A stretch of 64,000 bases of DNA from Acanthochlamys bracteata. Lineage: Eukaryota > Streptophyta > Magnoliopsida > Pandanales > Velloziaceae. The stretch spans positions 5,371,501 to 5,435,500 of the forward strand of contig CM034143.1 in the NCBI GenBank assembly GCA_019914995.1, read 5' to 3'. Of this stretch, positions 12,654-26,089 are shown piece by piece. Numbering within the stretch: the first letter of the stretch is position 1; each line of letters starts with the position of its first letter. The notes beneath the pieces are model-generated. The model was not told the DNA's origin. It worked only from the letters and a program-made list of their open reading frames with translations, and made no database searches. A program made the position numbers and the translations under genes.

Positions 12654-15278
12654 CTAAAACATTGAAGATGCAAGCACTGCGACTTCTGATATAACCTGTT
12701 CATAGTCTGATTGAAGCTTTTCCTGAACCTCTGCCGCTATTTCTCCTTTCGCAGGCTTGGTCGTCACAAGAACACAGCAAGTTGGTCTCTTGGTAGCCCC
12801 AGCAGTAGCCAAATCCTAAAGTAGATTGAGGCCAAAGAATCAAAAAATTAGTAAGTGCTTGTTTTTCTTATTGCTGTCTCAAATGATTAACTTGTTAAAT
12901 TTATGAGAAATATCTCATCTGCATAGCAGATACATAGATACATACATAAACTACAGAAAGAGTGTATACTATTGAGTTCCTTTTACCTCTAAACAGAATA
13001 TAATAATAATATTTGCAATCATACAACCGATAGGTTGAGCCTGCAGAGTTCCTTTTACCTCTAAAGAGTGTTTGACAAATCTTTCGAACAATTGCTACAT
13101 ATAAAATAGTATAATTTGAGCCTGCAGAAAAGATAGACATGCATGCATGCTGTTGTTGGGGTTGAGAGGAAGAAATAGCAACTAACCTCCTTCGATGGAA
13201 CATACACATATGGAATATCAGATTCCTCGCATAGGATTGGAACATGTGTAATAACATCAATGGGAGAAATATTCCCAGCTATCACACACAATCTACAAGC
13301 AAATGAAAAATAGTTACAATCTATGCTGCTGGAAAGAAATAGTTTACACGCTCCTTCCAACATGCATCTAGAGCACCACACAGGCTCATATAACAAATAA
13401 AAAGCTTAGGTCTAAGGAGAGAGCAAAAGAAGAAAAGTTAAAAAAGGTAGGCAAAACCAGTTAATAAGTGTACATTGAGCAAAATTCAGGTATGACTAGC
13501 ATATAACAGGTAACACATTTGACTCATTTTTACAAAACAACAATTTTAGGGTCCACAGCAGAATTCCATCCATTATATTGATGCATATAAGGCCCTCTTC
13601 ATCCTCTTCTCTTGTTAAAGCTATCGAAAACAATTAAATATAACAACAACAAGCTGCAAGAACTTCATTCAGGGTTTTATTCGTACAGATCAACCTCAAT
13701 CCAAGAGACCCAAGCCCCTATCTGGGAACATTTTCTTGGGTACCTCTCTCAAACCCCTATCTAGTGCAACAAAGGCTATGCTTTGTAGTACTAAGTCCAT
13801 ACAAAGAAAGCATAAAGACAAAAAAAATACCTACTTGGCTTTACAATGGGCATTACATAGGTCAAGACACCAATCTAATGGGAAGTCTAAAAGCTACTAG
13901 CATGTATGCAAATTTAGTGTCTATGCCGTCCCTTTTTTGCCATGTTCCTAAAACCTACCTACAAAGAAGCATCCAAGTATGCATATCTAAGGAACATTAA
14001 AGTCCAGAGAGGAAAAGTTTGGGGTCAATTATCTCCATAACCAAGTAGCTTTAACTTTATGGTCCGCAGCTTATAAAGTTACTTCATGTTCCTTGCAAAA
14101 ACAACATGTACTAGTTACTATGACAGAACAAATCAAAAGTATTAAAAAAATTTAAGAAATTCAACCCTTTCTGACCACGACGAATGCTCTTAACTACTTC
14201 CTTAACTCCTCTTTTTAGACACTTCGACTCAGCAGCTGCAAATTAGAAAATAAAGCAGATAAGAACCACAACCACTTCAAGAAGCATGCAAATAATTGGA
14301 CAAAGATAAAGAGCACTAAACAATAAGATTGGACGTAAGTTCCAATAAAAGCAACATTCATTGAGAACAACCTAGTACATAAAACATGGCAAAAAGTTGA
14401 TATGACCTCAAAACAAAAACATTAGATGCATTCAAGCACAATAATTGGCATAGGGAATAGAAATTAAATATAAATAATAGAAGCTAAAATGAGAGAAATA
14501 CTAGAAGGAAAACTAGAATTCAATCTGACCATTTCGAGCAATACCGCCATTGATCCAGCTTCCACAACCAATTGCAAGCAAAATAAATAAATACATAAAT
14601 AAAATAAATTGCTACCTTCCGCAGTTATTCTTAGAAGTGGGCTCAGGTATTCAAGAGATCACTGACAGTCTAAAACTATAATTGAAGGATCACCACGCCA
14701 AGACCAGAGCCATAAAAAATACATACCAACAAAATTTTCAACAAAAATCAGCGCCCAAGTAAAAAACATATTAAAAAAATATTTTGAAAATAATAATAAT
14801 AATAAACTTCTGTAGTGCCTCTTTCAAGAATGCACTATAGATGTTAAACATCAATCGAATTATAAAAACAAATCAAACCCGAAATAGTAAGGGAAAAAAA
14901 GAAACGTTTTTCAAAATTTCTTCTTCTATACTGTTAATAGATACCAAAATAGAGAACACACTCCAGTTATTAGGATGCAATTCGCAGGCAATAAGAATCA
15001 CTAAAAACACGTTTATACACTTACCACTAGAAACAATCCAATTCAATTAAACCCCATCAACGAATCTCGGTAACCGAAAGAAGAAATAGAAAAACAACGA
15101 CCATGAATAGTATACAGAGAGAGAGAGAGATTGTACCTTTTCTGACGAGCTTGAGAGTTCTCTTGCGAAGCTTCTTTCCGGCGAGCGGTCGAGCGATTGG
15201 TGCGAGAGCCATCAATATCTGTTTCTCCTTTACCGACTTCTCTGTCTCGCTATCGCTCCCCATTCCTTCTTTTTCCAA
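12654..15278 (-). CDS. NHP2: H/ACA ribonucleoprotein complex subunit 2 (NHP2)
   Basis: Four exons splice in phase: 15278-15137, 14235-14166, 13292-13187, 12815-12654, giving 159 codons, or 154 from the second in-frame ATG at 15263 (MGSDSE), which matches the usual family start better. It is an L7Ae/Nhp2 RNA-binding protein: APIARPLAGKKL, then LKRGVKEVVKSIRRGQKG, then CVIAGNISPIDVITH and PYVYVPSKEDLA, ending in TKRPTCCVLV and a short acidic helix. NHP2 binds box H/ACA snoRNAs with NOP10, GAR1 and the pseudouridine synthase CBF5/dyskerin in the nucleolus, and so serves rRNA pseudouridylation. Length fits the family (about 155). Intron 3 (12816-13186) holds a duplicated GAGTTCCTTTTACCTCTAAA at 12974 and 13046. 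A telo-box and site II motif lie upstream, consistent with ribosome-biogenesis control. Confidence 0.95.
12974..13065. repeat. 20-bp direct repeat in NHP2 intron 3
   Basis: GAGTTCCTTTTACCTCTAAA occurs perfectly at 12974-12993 and 13046-13065, 72 bp apart. A second short word, TTGAGCCTGCAG, is also repeated at about 13035 and 13117. It is purely intronic and looks like a local duplication. Confidence 0.8.
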
Positions 15279-15480
15279 CTTCTGTATGCGGAAGCTTTGA
15301 AAGCACGCAGAAAGAAAGAAAGTAGGGTTTTATGTTGATGGAGGCGCGCGAGGAAAGAGAGAAGAAAGGAAAGTTGAAGAAAGATTCAAGGGTTTTAGAA
15401 AAAAATAGTAAAATAATAAAATAAACTAAATAAATAATTCATATTAATGGGTCAGAGTCGTTTGGGCCAAAGCGAGACGA
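15279..15480 (-). promoter_or_regulatory. NHP2 upstream region with telo-box and site II element
   Basis: Upstream of the NHP2 start, on the minus strand, a perfect telo-box AAACCCTA lies at 15330-15323 and a second AAACCCT at 15395-15389. A site II-type GGCCCA/TGGGCC hexamer lies at 15463-15468. This pairing is known from plant ribosomal-protein and ribosome-biogenesis promoters, where TCP factors bind site II. The motifs are seen directly; their function here is inferred. Confidence 0.55.
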
Positions 15481-18443
15481 AAATAGAATTTGGGCTTTAC
15501 TTTGGGTTGATCTGTCACTATAAGATTCAATAAAAATTACGTAATAGCTGTTTGGTTGTAGTAAAGTCAATTTTTATTAATAAATGTTCAACAGTAAATA
15601 TCTTTTAGAAATAAATTTGAAGTGTATTTGAAACTTTTATACTTAATTGTATCTAAAATTGAGTCTAAATAATTTTTGTATTTAGTTGTTTTTGGAAAGA
15701 ATTTGATAGTTTTTTGGTTGAAAAATTTTCAGAGAAACTGAAACATGCATGAACTGCTACCAAATGTGTAAATTAAGTAGCGCATCAACTGTGGCGAGCA
15801 TTTTCTGCTTTCCTCTCCATCAAGCCTTCAGGCCTGCTGTAATATGCTGTACATGAGGAAAAGAACAACTTACAAAATCTATCCACCAGGGATCGGTTGT
15901 GATTGACTAAACTTAAAAGCTTTAAAATTTTTCTATTTTTTTAATAAAATACCATTTTATATTACACAATAATAAATATTATATATATAAATTTTATAAC
16001 ATATAATTATTTATACTTTTGCAAAATTTAAAAAACTTTTAATATACTCTACTCCACTTCACTTTTTCTAAATTTATTTTTAATATAAATAAATAAATAA
16101 TTTAAAATAAATTTTTATTAATTTTTAAAATTTATTATTAATAAAATTTAATTTTACTAAAATTTTTTATTTTAATTTTTAAATCTATTTCTAAAAATAT
16201 GAATTTATCTCAAAATAAACAAATTATTTGTTGAAAAGGTCAGATATTTAAAAAGAAGAAGCGACTCTATAACCAGTGCTATACGTGCATTTATGTCGCT
16301 TACTAATGTTTTAATGGACATAAAATTTTAAAATGTTAAAATCTGCAAAAAGTCCTAGATTTGCTAACTTATTTTTACAAATTTATTTTCACAAAATTCT
16401 TTAATAACTTATTTTTGTAAAACTCACTTTTGCATTATTTAGAAAATACTTTAAATACTTTTGAAAATTTTTTTCCTAAACAAAAAATATTTTAAAATAA
16501 AACTCTATTTTAACTACATAAATTTTTTTTTTTTTAAACTATAAAAATTTATAAAATATATAAAATAAAAAAATTATAAGCAATACCAAACAAAACATAC
16601 AGTTGGAAATATAAAACAAGCGAAAGGATTTGCTTTTCTCAAAAGTGAGGAGACTTTCCATTCAGCTATACCCACAGCTATATACCGTCTGGGACATTAA
16701 AAATATCATCTCACATAGATACCACACTCACTATTACGTTCATGAGTGATTATTGTCTCTTTTTGTTTTGGCAAAAAGAAAGAGGAAATTCTTGAATGGG
16801 ATTGGGTTTCTATCTTAGGATGCTTTTTTACTTGACTACCCCGCGGACAGTATAGAAGCAACAATAGCAAACAAAATGTTGGATTTTCCCAAACCTGCAG
16901 AGACACACCAGGAACTCGAAACTGCTATTTCATTGGAAGTTATAACAGCAATCAGGCCTAAAACAACATACAACACTGCATATACATTGGGAGAAAATTA
17001 CAACACAGAAAAAGCTGAATAAGGGAAATGAATTAGAAGCTCCCAGATGGCTCCAGTTGAAGATAAGCAGCAGCTGATCAAAAGAACTTTCCACAATCTT
17101 GGCTCCTGGAAATAGGAGGTCCAATCGAATTTTTGCAATATACAACTAGGTCTCAATCAGAATTACACTCAAGGTTTTGGATCTCTTGTTTGACACTTGA
17201 AAATTAAGAACTTGTTATTTGTTGGGATTATGTTGAGTAGTATTCTCTCCAATGATAGCTTCAAGTAAAGGCAAAGGTATGATGTCCCCCAAGTTAGCGT
17301 TATGGTTGTGAACTTTTGAATGTGCCTTAAAGCCAATATACATTGTTATCTACAATCTGCAAACTCATCAAATCAGCAAGAAGGAACTCGAAATGTAATA
17401 TATTTTAAAACAAAAAAATTCACTTAGAACAAGCATAAGCACCGTTCAGATGTCATAACTCATAAGACTAACTTACAGCTTACACATACTGAAACTTAAA
17501 AGGAGTATTGGTATTAAACAAGCTCAAGATCAAATAATACAAATAATTCCAAATAAAGACACAGTATCAACTGAATCAGAAAATATGCTCCAAAGTTCTT
17601 CTGAAGCTAATTGTGAATGTGAATTTTCAGAAAAGAGTCGCGATGAGGAATAACATGATCAGAAAAGACTGAAGACTGCATAACACATGTGGATAATGGC
17701 TATGGTTTGGAGCATCTGGAAGGAGAGGAATTCTAGAGTATTTGCTGTAGAATCATCCAATTAGAAGTTTTTTAGCCAACATTTATGCCTTACATAACAA
17801 CTGGAGTAATCAAAACCAAAAAGAAAAAGCAATCAACTGTTGTCATGGGTCCTTACTCTTCTAGTGGCATACTGAGCAGGTCAGGTCACTACCAGATGAT
17901 GAAGATGATGATTTGACAGAGAACGCTTCAAGATATTCCAATTCTGAAGAATTTGAACGAAAGCAAACCCGTAACATCTTTAATCTTATTTCTGTATTTT
18001 GGAGAGTTCTTTCAATTTTGGTGGCTTCCTACTATTTAATATTGCATTTGAGCTACTGATTATTTGCTCGATCATCATATCTTACTTTTAATCTGGTTGA
18101 GGTCTACGACAAGCCCCTAATCTGGCTCCCTTAAGGGTGATTTTCTAAAAGAAACGTATAACGAAAACAGACAGTCTAAAGTTAATATTCAGATGTTCAA
18201 TCTTTTGTTAAAAACTATCTGATAGTTCGATTTCATATTTTGAATAACCTAAGCATCTGATAATAAGTAGTAGTTTTGATATCAAATTTCTGCAAAAACG
18301 TTGGTGACTACCTACTCCTGTTTACCTTATACGTGCAAAATTAGATATGCTATAACAAATATGAAATAAGACAAGATAAGAAATTATTACACAAGAAGAA
18401 GCAATACCATGCATAATTACTTGGTGATTGTAGCAGGTTAGAC
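15481..18443. other. Intergenic and 3'UTR DNA between NHP2 and the AMBRA1-like gene
   Basis: 15500-16600 is AT-rich with no gene. 16600-18443 is less AT-rich, like intron or UTR sequence in this window, and probably contains the 3'UTR of the AMBRA1-like gene (stop at 18444) on the minus strand. I see no open frame with recognisable protein content on either strand. Confidence 0.5.
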
Positions 18444-21400
18444 TCAACATTCCATAGCATACTTCTGAACCTACATATCCGAAGCAAAAAGGTTTAGTAG
18501 AGAAGATCTTGCCACGACCCCCTAGAAAAGAGAAAATGATACAAACCGATAGAAATTACTGAATTGAAATGCATAGTCTTACTAAACTTTGAAAAAGACT
18601 AAAGGCTACTCTTACTAAACTTTGGAAAAGGGTAAAGAAGATTGCCTCAGTGACATCTTCCTCAAGGAAGATGCTTGAACCTGCACTTTCTATATCGCGA
18701 TAGCCATCAACCTGGAAAATTCTAAGCTTGCCTTCCTGCAGTTTCATACCCTCAATTAAACCATCACTTAAAGGCATGACGCAAACTATTAACAGCCAAA
18801 AACTCCCTAATAATCACCTTAGTTCCATAAACAAGGCCTCCTCCAATCAAAGGATGGAAGCATGCAACATTGACCTCATCCTCCGCACTGGGAAGAACTC
18901 TGGCAAGCTCCATGTCCGAAACTCTATAAACCTGCCAATGCATATTGAATAGAGTCAGAAATATAGAAGGCAAAAGCACTTTGTCAACTAGCTATTTAAA
19001 CTGACAATTTCTCTTAACACAATCACAAAATGAATGACGCAAATGCACAAACGAATGGCATGTAAGGCGTTATTTGGTATGACATGGTTTAGCCGGTTAT
19101 GTGACAGAAATGTGGAATGTTGTGCATGCAATATATTTGATTTAAAAAAAATTATTCAAAATTGGTTTATCACCATTACAAATCGAGGCTCAACATTTGC
19201 CTCTTTGAATCGTCTCCATCTATGTTAAATTTCCTAAACTTGTATTCCACATAACTTATGGCCATCGTAGCCATAAAACCCTGACAACCAAGTGCTTCAT
19301 ATTTCATAGGAGATTTAATTTTACAGAGATCACCAACCCCAACTCTTAGGGTTAAACGTAAGAGCAACTATAAACATGTCTATCTGTCAATGCATGAAAA
19401 CAGATATGCTCACCTCCAAAATTGTATATATTGGGACAGTTGTTTCCCCTTCAACAAGAAAGCTCCTAAGAAGTGAACTATGGCGTCGGCCATATGCCAA
19501 TAGTATGTGCTCTGATGTCGGAGAGAACTGAGAATACATGAAAATATTTGGTAAGCTCTAGCACTCATGCATATGGAAAAAGTCATAAATTACAAAAATT
19601 GAAACATAAATAGAAACATTTAGCAAATTGCAAGGTTCTTCGAAAGCAGGAATGGAACAGCACCTACTGAAGGAAATGTTGCTTTAAATACAATAGACAG
19701 AAACTTGAAGCTCAATTTCAGAGAATGTCTTTTAAAAAAATCAAGCAATCGCTTTCTAACTACATTTAAGTCAATCAAGACATAAGATCCTCAATACCAG
19801 GAGAATGGATCTACCACACACCAAAGAATATATACTTATCTCACAGAAGTAGCTCAAACTAAAAGTAAGAAAAGCGTAAACAGCGTCTGTCAATTCATTA
19901 TATTTAGAGGACAAACCTGGATAGAAGTCAAACAATGTGCAGCTTTAATTGGTCTCGAAGCAAGAATTAAGCCAAAACTGCAACCCATTAAATAATTAGG
20001 GAAAGGCATGAGGTTCTACCGCAAAACCGTGAAGATAAGAATTTGGATATCAACAATAGATGAAGTTCATCATACGTGGCCTCCTCAAGTGAGTATATCC
20101 GAAGCTCATACATCACTTGGCGAGCAGTGATTGGATGGCGTGTTGGGGATGTTCCAGCCGCAGATGCATCATGTTGCATATGAGATTGCCCAGCATCTCC
20201 TTCGCTGTTGGGAAGTACACATGCAACACAAGCAGCTAAGAATCTCCCACAAGGTGAAAAGTGAGCACCCATTTCACTGTTAAGAAAGAAAAATCATGTT
20301 AGCATAGAATAACTGGCCAATATTGAACAAATATTAGAATTAAGTTAAGGGAAAAATGTGGTATGAGTGATATCTTATGGAAGTATCGGAAGACCAAAAC
20401 CAACTCACCATCCCTATAATGGGATTAACAAAGCCACAGAATCCTCATTTCACAAACATCTTAACCATTCAAATTATCCAGTATCCATGGTTCCATAGCA
20501 AGAGAATTTGGAACTTCTGAGTGCCCTTTTAGTTAAACTTTAACTATTTTACAGAACATAAGTAACTGAACTTATTTGTTGCAATTCAATCAGAAAGTCA
20601 GCTGCATGCGCACATGTCTAGCACATTGAATGCATTATCTTCCTTGCATCTTCAGTTCAAATACAATACTGACTCCTCTGTTCCATATGGTAATTGAAAA
20701 TATCGGCAAACACGCTAACCTTCTGCTCGTAAACTGAACTTCTGGGAGTGAAGGAAAAATTGCGTAGCTAAATACCTTATGGAAACTCACGTGTTCATTT
20801 TTTATAACTGCAGTATAAGTCCAGCGATTAGCAGGACCAGTGTGCTCAATCTTCGTATATACTACAGGACCTTCAGTGTACTCAGATTAAAGTCTCCTTA
20901 AACTATGACTAGTTATGAACCATGTACTATAACAAACATGTTAAAATGCAACTGCTAGGTTGCATTAGATTGACATGACCTTGACACCAGAGAACAAGGC
21001 AAACGCACTAGTGGGAAACCACATTTTACACTCAGCAAGGAAAGAGTCATGATTAGCACTACCTGCAAAGGACTGCATGTGCTATGGTTAAGCAGCAGCT
21101 ATCAAGAAGTGCGTAAGGATCTTGTATATCATAGGGCCAGACTCTAAGCTTCACAGTACACGGTAGTTCTGCATCTGGAGCTGCTGCCATGGATTTTGAT
21201 ATTTCAGATTGAACGCTAGTTGGAATAGTTTGACCTTCAGGGTCATCGCTCTGTACATTTACAGAAACTTCTCCTGAACCTGGCGAAATCAACATACGAG
21301 AGCGTGATCTATTACGAGAAATAGACCTTCCTCTGATCCTGCTCTGAGCAGCATTTGTGATTGCTGACGTAGCCACTAGAGCATCCAAGTGTTGCGAATA

Positions 21401-24400
21401 AAGCATCTCAGTTGGTAAAGCACTGGGCCCTCTTCGGCGAGTTGAGGATGAGTTTCCTTGGACATGAAAGCCAGCTGCAGTTCGGCCCATTAACCAACCT
21501 TGGAGAAAGGGTAGTTGCCAGCAAGCTGGATCACTAAAGGGATTAAATTGCAGAATTTGTCCACCATCGATAACTCCACCACCAAGGTTGGTCTGCCTTC
21601 GCTGACGCAAAGGCTGTGCATTGTTGCTCTCAAAGTTGTCTCTGTTGCCATCAGAAGTTGCCATTTGTCTTACAGGCTGCGATGAGTTTGCAACCTCATC
21701 ATCTGTTGAAACATTAGAGATAGCAGGTTCAGGAGGAGATATATCCATCGGTGTCAGCTCACTATGAGAACTTTGGTGAGAGGTCGAGGCATCCCCTCTT
21801 TGTTGTCCACTGACTGAAAGACTATCCATATCAATACAAGACATCCTTTCATCTTAACTAATAGAGGTTAGCATACACAAAAATCAAGTATATGAGACGC
21901 ATTACCTTCAGGATGTGAACGGTTTCTACAATGAGGAAAGATCCCTGGAGGATAATGAAAAAAACTAGGAGATGTCGAAGGAGTTGATGAAGAATCTGAA
22001 GAATCAAGATCATTAACCTGTGACATAACTGACAATTACTAAAGACCCATGTGATGGTATTTCAGCAAAATCAAGAGATGGTGACAGATTTTAAAAAACC
22101 TCAGCAGTCAAAAGGAATGGAGCACCATGGGGATGAAAATGGGCAGCTCTGAGAGAACGACGTGTCTTCAGCACAATATTTGGAGTAGATGTTTCTCCAA
22201 TCTTACTATAGCTCCATATGTGCAACTGCAATTATAGAAGGAACTCTCGGGGTCAAATAATTGGTATGAAAACATACTTAAAATTTGTATAGTAAATAGA
22301 CCCTCTACCTTGTGTCCTGAAGCTACAGCAAGAAGTTCACCTCGGGCATGGAAAGCAATAGAGGCTATTGGCCGATCTGTTTGAAATGAGGCTTAATAAG
22401 AAAACGTAATAAGTTAACAAATCTTAGTATTACGTTCTGTTTATAACTTGCAAGAGCTCTTACAGAAATCTTTTGATCCTATGCAAGTTGCAGTGCGTGC
22501 ATCCCACAGGCGCACCTCATGATCCAAACTACCACTTGCAAGAATTTCTGGGCACAGAGGATGGAACCTAACCTGTGGAACACCAAATAAAATAAACTCT
22601 TATGGCAAACGGAGAATATATGTCCCAGCAAGTTTCCAATAGAAAAGACATTTAAAGTTACAGTTATACAAAAATAAAGTGTTGCCATATTGCTTTAATC
22701 AGTCAGCATACAGAAGTTATGTATAAGCATATAAAATTTTGAGGATTCAGAAAAAAACATGTGAATTCAGATTTCCTTCTAATCAATGAAATACATTTGA
22801 AGTTGCCGTTAACTAAGAAAACTCTAATCAGCATCTAACAGTACTAGAGACCTTAAATTACACGATTGCTTTAATCAGTCAGCACACAGCAATTATGTAT
22901 AAGATAGATGATTTCAAGGATTCAGAAACATCTCGAAATTCAAATTTTCAATGTTCAGTTTTCAGTTAAAATCTTCAACTAACCAAGAATTTCCTAGAAA
23001 ACTTGGGGAACATAAAAACAACAGATCAAACAGAAAATATGAAACTTGAGTCAAGAGGCTTAAATTCACACAGATCAAACAGATTTAAATTCACATTTAA
23101 ATCTACATTAAGTTGGAAGTTAATGCAATTAATTGTAACTAAATGTGTTCAAACAGATCCCAAAAACAAACAATATTTCATCTAAACCAAAATTACAAAA
23201 CAAAATATTATCATGTCTGACGAGGACTCAAGGGCACTAAGGAAATAAAGAAATATTGCACATGTAAAAATCAGCATACCACCCATGGTGTTCGCCGATG
23301 TCCAGTCAGAACCTTCAAACACTTTCCAGTGTCACAGTCAATTATCTTCACGGTGTGGTCACCACTGTGTATAAGAGAAGTAGGGCAAGAGCAACCAGGA
23401 GGTTAACCAAACTTTCCTCAATGATAAGTGCCTGAGATAATGCATTCAACTCACTGTGTGGAAGCAAGTTTTTTTCCATCAGAACTAAAGGCTGCAGCAA
23501 TCGTTGATCTTGGTGGAGGAAGAAGAGGGCAATACTTGGCTGAAAGATGCTTCAAAGATTCAGCTTCTACCCTGAGAAAATTGCTTTTCATTAACAAGTA
23601 GTAATATCTTTACTAGGTCGACTTGTACACTCAAACACATCTAGATTAAGCATGACGTCCTACTTCAATGAAGGAAGATGATACAATTTGCACTTAGCAA
23701 GCAAATCCAACTTGAGGGTTTCATTATATTAGCTCACAGCTCAACCAATTGAAAGTCCAACCACGCATACCAATTTGAAACCAATGGAAAAAATTTTACC
23801 AGGAGAAAATAGCTTGTCTTGCATCTGTTTTTCCACATGTCCGCCAAAATCGATGAGGCATCTGCTTCATTGCACCCTTCCATAACTTTTTCGACGAATG
23901 CTTCACTCGGGGAGAGATCTCCCTCCATGCTAACACTTGATATATATTTGCATTACTAGATATGAATTTAAGAAAAGAAATATAAGTATCATGAAGATGG
24001 AGGAAGCAAGAACTGCAGATGCTATGAAGATCACGTTCATTCATTAATCACTGCTAAAATGCAGGAGACCTATCTGGCCTAAATCAGCTCATCAACCAGA
24101 ATAAGTACCATACCAAATGATAAACTATGTCCTGCTATATTTCTCGCACCTTTTATAGGATCACTTACTCTCCAGCAAAAGTAAAACATCAAAAAAGATA
24201 TATCTTCCAGAAAAGCCATCTATTTGACATTCCTCTGGTTCTCTCACTCAAAGAGTAAATACCATCTCACTTTCTTAACAATTTTTTTTTCAATTGCCAA
24301 AGACAAAATCCTGTCTGCGTGGCCCTCAATCATCACGTGAACAACAATTCTCGAGGATAAATTCGAAAAATACGGAACATTCCCCTTATCTCCTACAAGT

Positions 24401-24899
24401 TTATGATTTAAGCTTCCATGAAGTCGCACTTCAATCAGAAACTACATTACACTATAGCAGAATTAGGGACTAAGAAAATAGCATATATTCATATAATGTC
24501 CATGCTTGCAAACCTTATAAAAGGCACACTAATCTGAAAGGAACTCCCAAAAGTCAGATAGCCTAAGAAAACAGGTATGTATACAAGTTCAATAAATCTC
24601 CAAAGGGAGTATTCTATGCCCACGGATCTTAAACTAATTATAGAAGAATAGATTGATGTCTTATACTTCTAGACAACAGGGATAAAAGGACATGCATACT
24701 AGCTAGTCAACATATACCATAATGTTTGAACGCATGTCAAATGGTCCCAGCCAAGAGCAAAAAAGTAACTACTCTGTAAGAAAGGTCACAGTAACCTCTG
24801 CTTCGAGCTACACCGACAGTGTGAGCACGATAGAGCCTGAGAACAAGACAGAGAAGATTCTGTGAAAGATTTGGTATCATCCAGGCGAGATTGATTCAT
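18444..24899 (-). CDS. AMBRA1-like WD40-repeat protein (putative DDB1-CUL4 receptor)
   Basis: Fifteen coding exons join in phase to 757 codons: 24899-24796, 23955-23800, 23571-23455, 23364-23280, 22572-22464, 22376-22309, 22225-22100, 22017-21906, 21852-21063, 20276-20076, 19977-19917, 19527-19414, 18931-18818, 18735-18646, 18470-18444. The N-terminus has REISPRVKHSSKKLW, then a WD40 block (about residues 85-255) with STHGDHTVKI, HRRTPWVVRFHP and HEVRLWDAR, whose WDxR end fits the DDB1-binding DWD box. The 790-bp exon encodes a long Ser/Arg-rich, probably disordered linker. The C-terminal part (ALLDSCCL, FSPCGRFLAAC, RVYSVSDME-type strands) completes the propeller as in AMBRA1. Animal AMBRA1 is a CUL4 receptor (DCAF3) acting in autophagy and cell-cycle control; the plant role is less defined. 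The last exon is 27 bp, reached through a GC-AG intron. A non-coding 5' exon ends at 25863. Confidence 0.88.
18471..18645 (-). other. GC-AG terminal intron of the AMBRA1-like gene
   Basis: After the codons for DVTE, exon 15 ends ACTGAG, followed by GCAATC rather than GT. The 175-bp intron ends TATGTAG, and the 27-bp last exon encodes VQKYAMEC and a stop. No GT donor near 18646 keeps the conserved ending in frame. GC donors after AG are a known minority class. Confidence 0.75.
18578..18643. repeat. 33-bp tandem duplication beside the GC donor
   Basis: CTTACTAAACTTT starts at 18578 and again at 18611, with about 33-bp units ending close to the GC donor at 18645-18644. On the minus strand each copy contains TTTAGTAAG, which supplies a possible GT donor. 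Use of one would lengthen exon 15 by an open but non-conserved stretch. Confidence 0.8.
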
Positions 24900-25862
24900 T
24901 GTCTTCTAAATATGATCGACCTAAAACTCACACAAAAATATATCAATAAAGATAATAAATGGATCAGCAAAAATAATTAGACAGCACATACAAGAAGATA
25001 GTTATAGGTAAAGTATAACTACAAGTAAACCATTGGTTATGCTTTTAATATAGAGGAACAAAAGAACTACAACTAAAGCAAAAAAAAGAAGTAAAAAAAT
25101 GCAATACATGAGGTACAAGGGTCTAATAGATGCTAAGCAAAAGGAACATAGCAAACAGAGACTCTTAGTAACATATGAAGTTCGTATTGGACAGGAAAAT
25201 CTTCCTAAAACTCTGGCGTGCAAAGGACTTTGAAAAGACTCCATGTTCATTCATAACAAACATAGATGACCATCCTCTCCTAGGACTCATACTAGTACTA
25301 TCAGAGTTTTGAGTTAGCACATAAAGCACAACAACTAGTTTAGGACAATCCAGGAATAGTAACCACGAGAAGAAATCAGTTATACTACAATGAGATTAGT
25401 ATGAGGCAAATTGTGGAAGCAAAATCAACAGGAACCTTTCCAATTAAACCCATGAACTTTCATGTGAGAAAACCAAATAAGGACCAAGATATCACAAAAA
25501 TTTTCTATCAGATCCATGACTTATAGCTTTTACAGCTCACGATTCAAGCAACAATCTAAAATGAAAAATTGCCACAATTTAAAATCTTCTGCAGGAAACC
25601 CACCATATCACCCAATCGAACCCAAATTACGCAAAGCAAACTCAAGCCAAAATTACATAGAAAATACACTAGTCTCTTAGAGATCTACGCAAAATAGCAC
25701 AGGTAGTAGCCTACCTGGTACACAATCACGAAACTAAATGCAATTAAACAGCAATCGAAATTTAATCTCTCCAACGTTATAATTCGAGCTTATAAACAGC
25801 AACCGGATAGAGTCGAGACGAAAAATCCCGAATTTTAGATTCCAATTAGAGAAAATTGTTAC

Positions 25863-26060
25863 CTTAGAGAGCTCCCTAATTGAAGCAAACGGGTGTTCGA
25901 GAAGATCTCAAACTCCTTAACTGCGGCGGCGGGTGCTGCTATAAATTCGATCCCGCATTTTGATCAACAATTACAAATTGATACAGACTGAAAAATCAAT
26001 CAACAAGAGAGAGAGGCTTAGAAGGCAAATGTTCGAGAGAGGTGGTGGAGAATCGCGACA
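25863..26060 (-). other. 5'UTR exon of the AMBRA1-like gene, with a uORF
   Basis: The minus strand shows a spliceable exon ending CTCTAAG, followed by GTAACA, so the donor is at 25862-25861. It contains a 13-codon upstream ORF (ATG at 25958, stop at 25917) starting MRDRIYSS. The GA-rich region at about 26059-26081 gives a CT-rich microsatellite typical of plant 5'UTRs and core promoters. The exact transcription start is not visible. Confidence 0.5.
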
Positions 26061-26089
26061 CAGAGAGAGAGAGAGAGAGAAGCGTAGGG

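Noticed and set aside
21059-21844. 261-codon minus ORF as a stand-alone gene
   Set aside because: It is the large exon 10 (21852-21063) of the AMBRA1-like gene; both ends are splice sites and the phase continues into neighbours.
23734-23928. MEGDLSPSEAF... as N-terminus of the AMBRA1-like protein
   Set aside because: This frame is out of phase with the next exon. The overlapping frame REISPRVKHSSKKLW continues correctly and is reached from the ATG at 24899.
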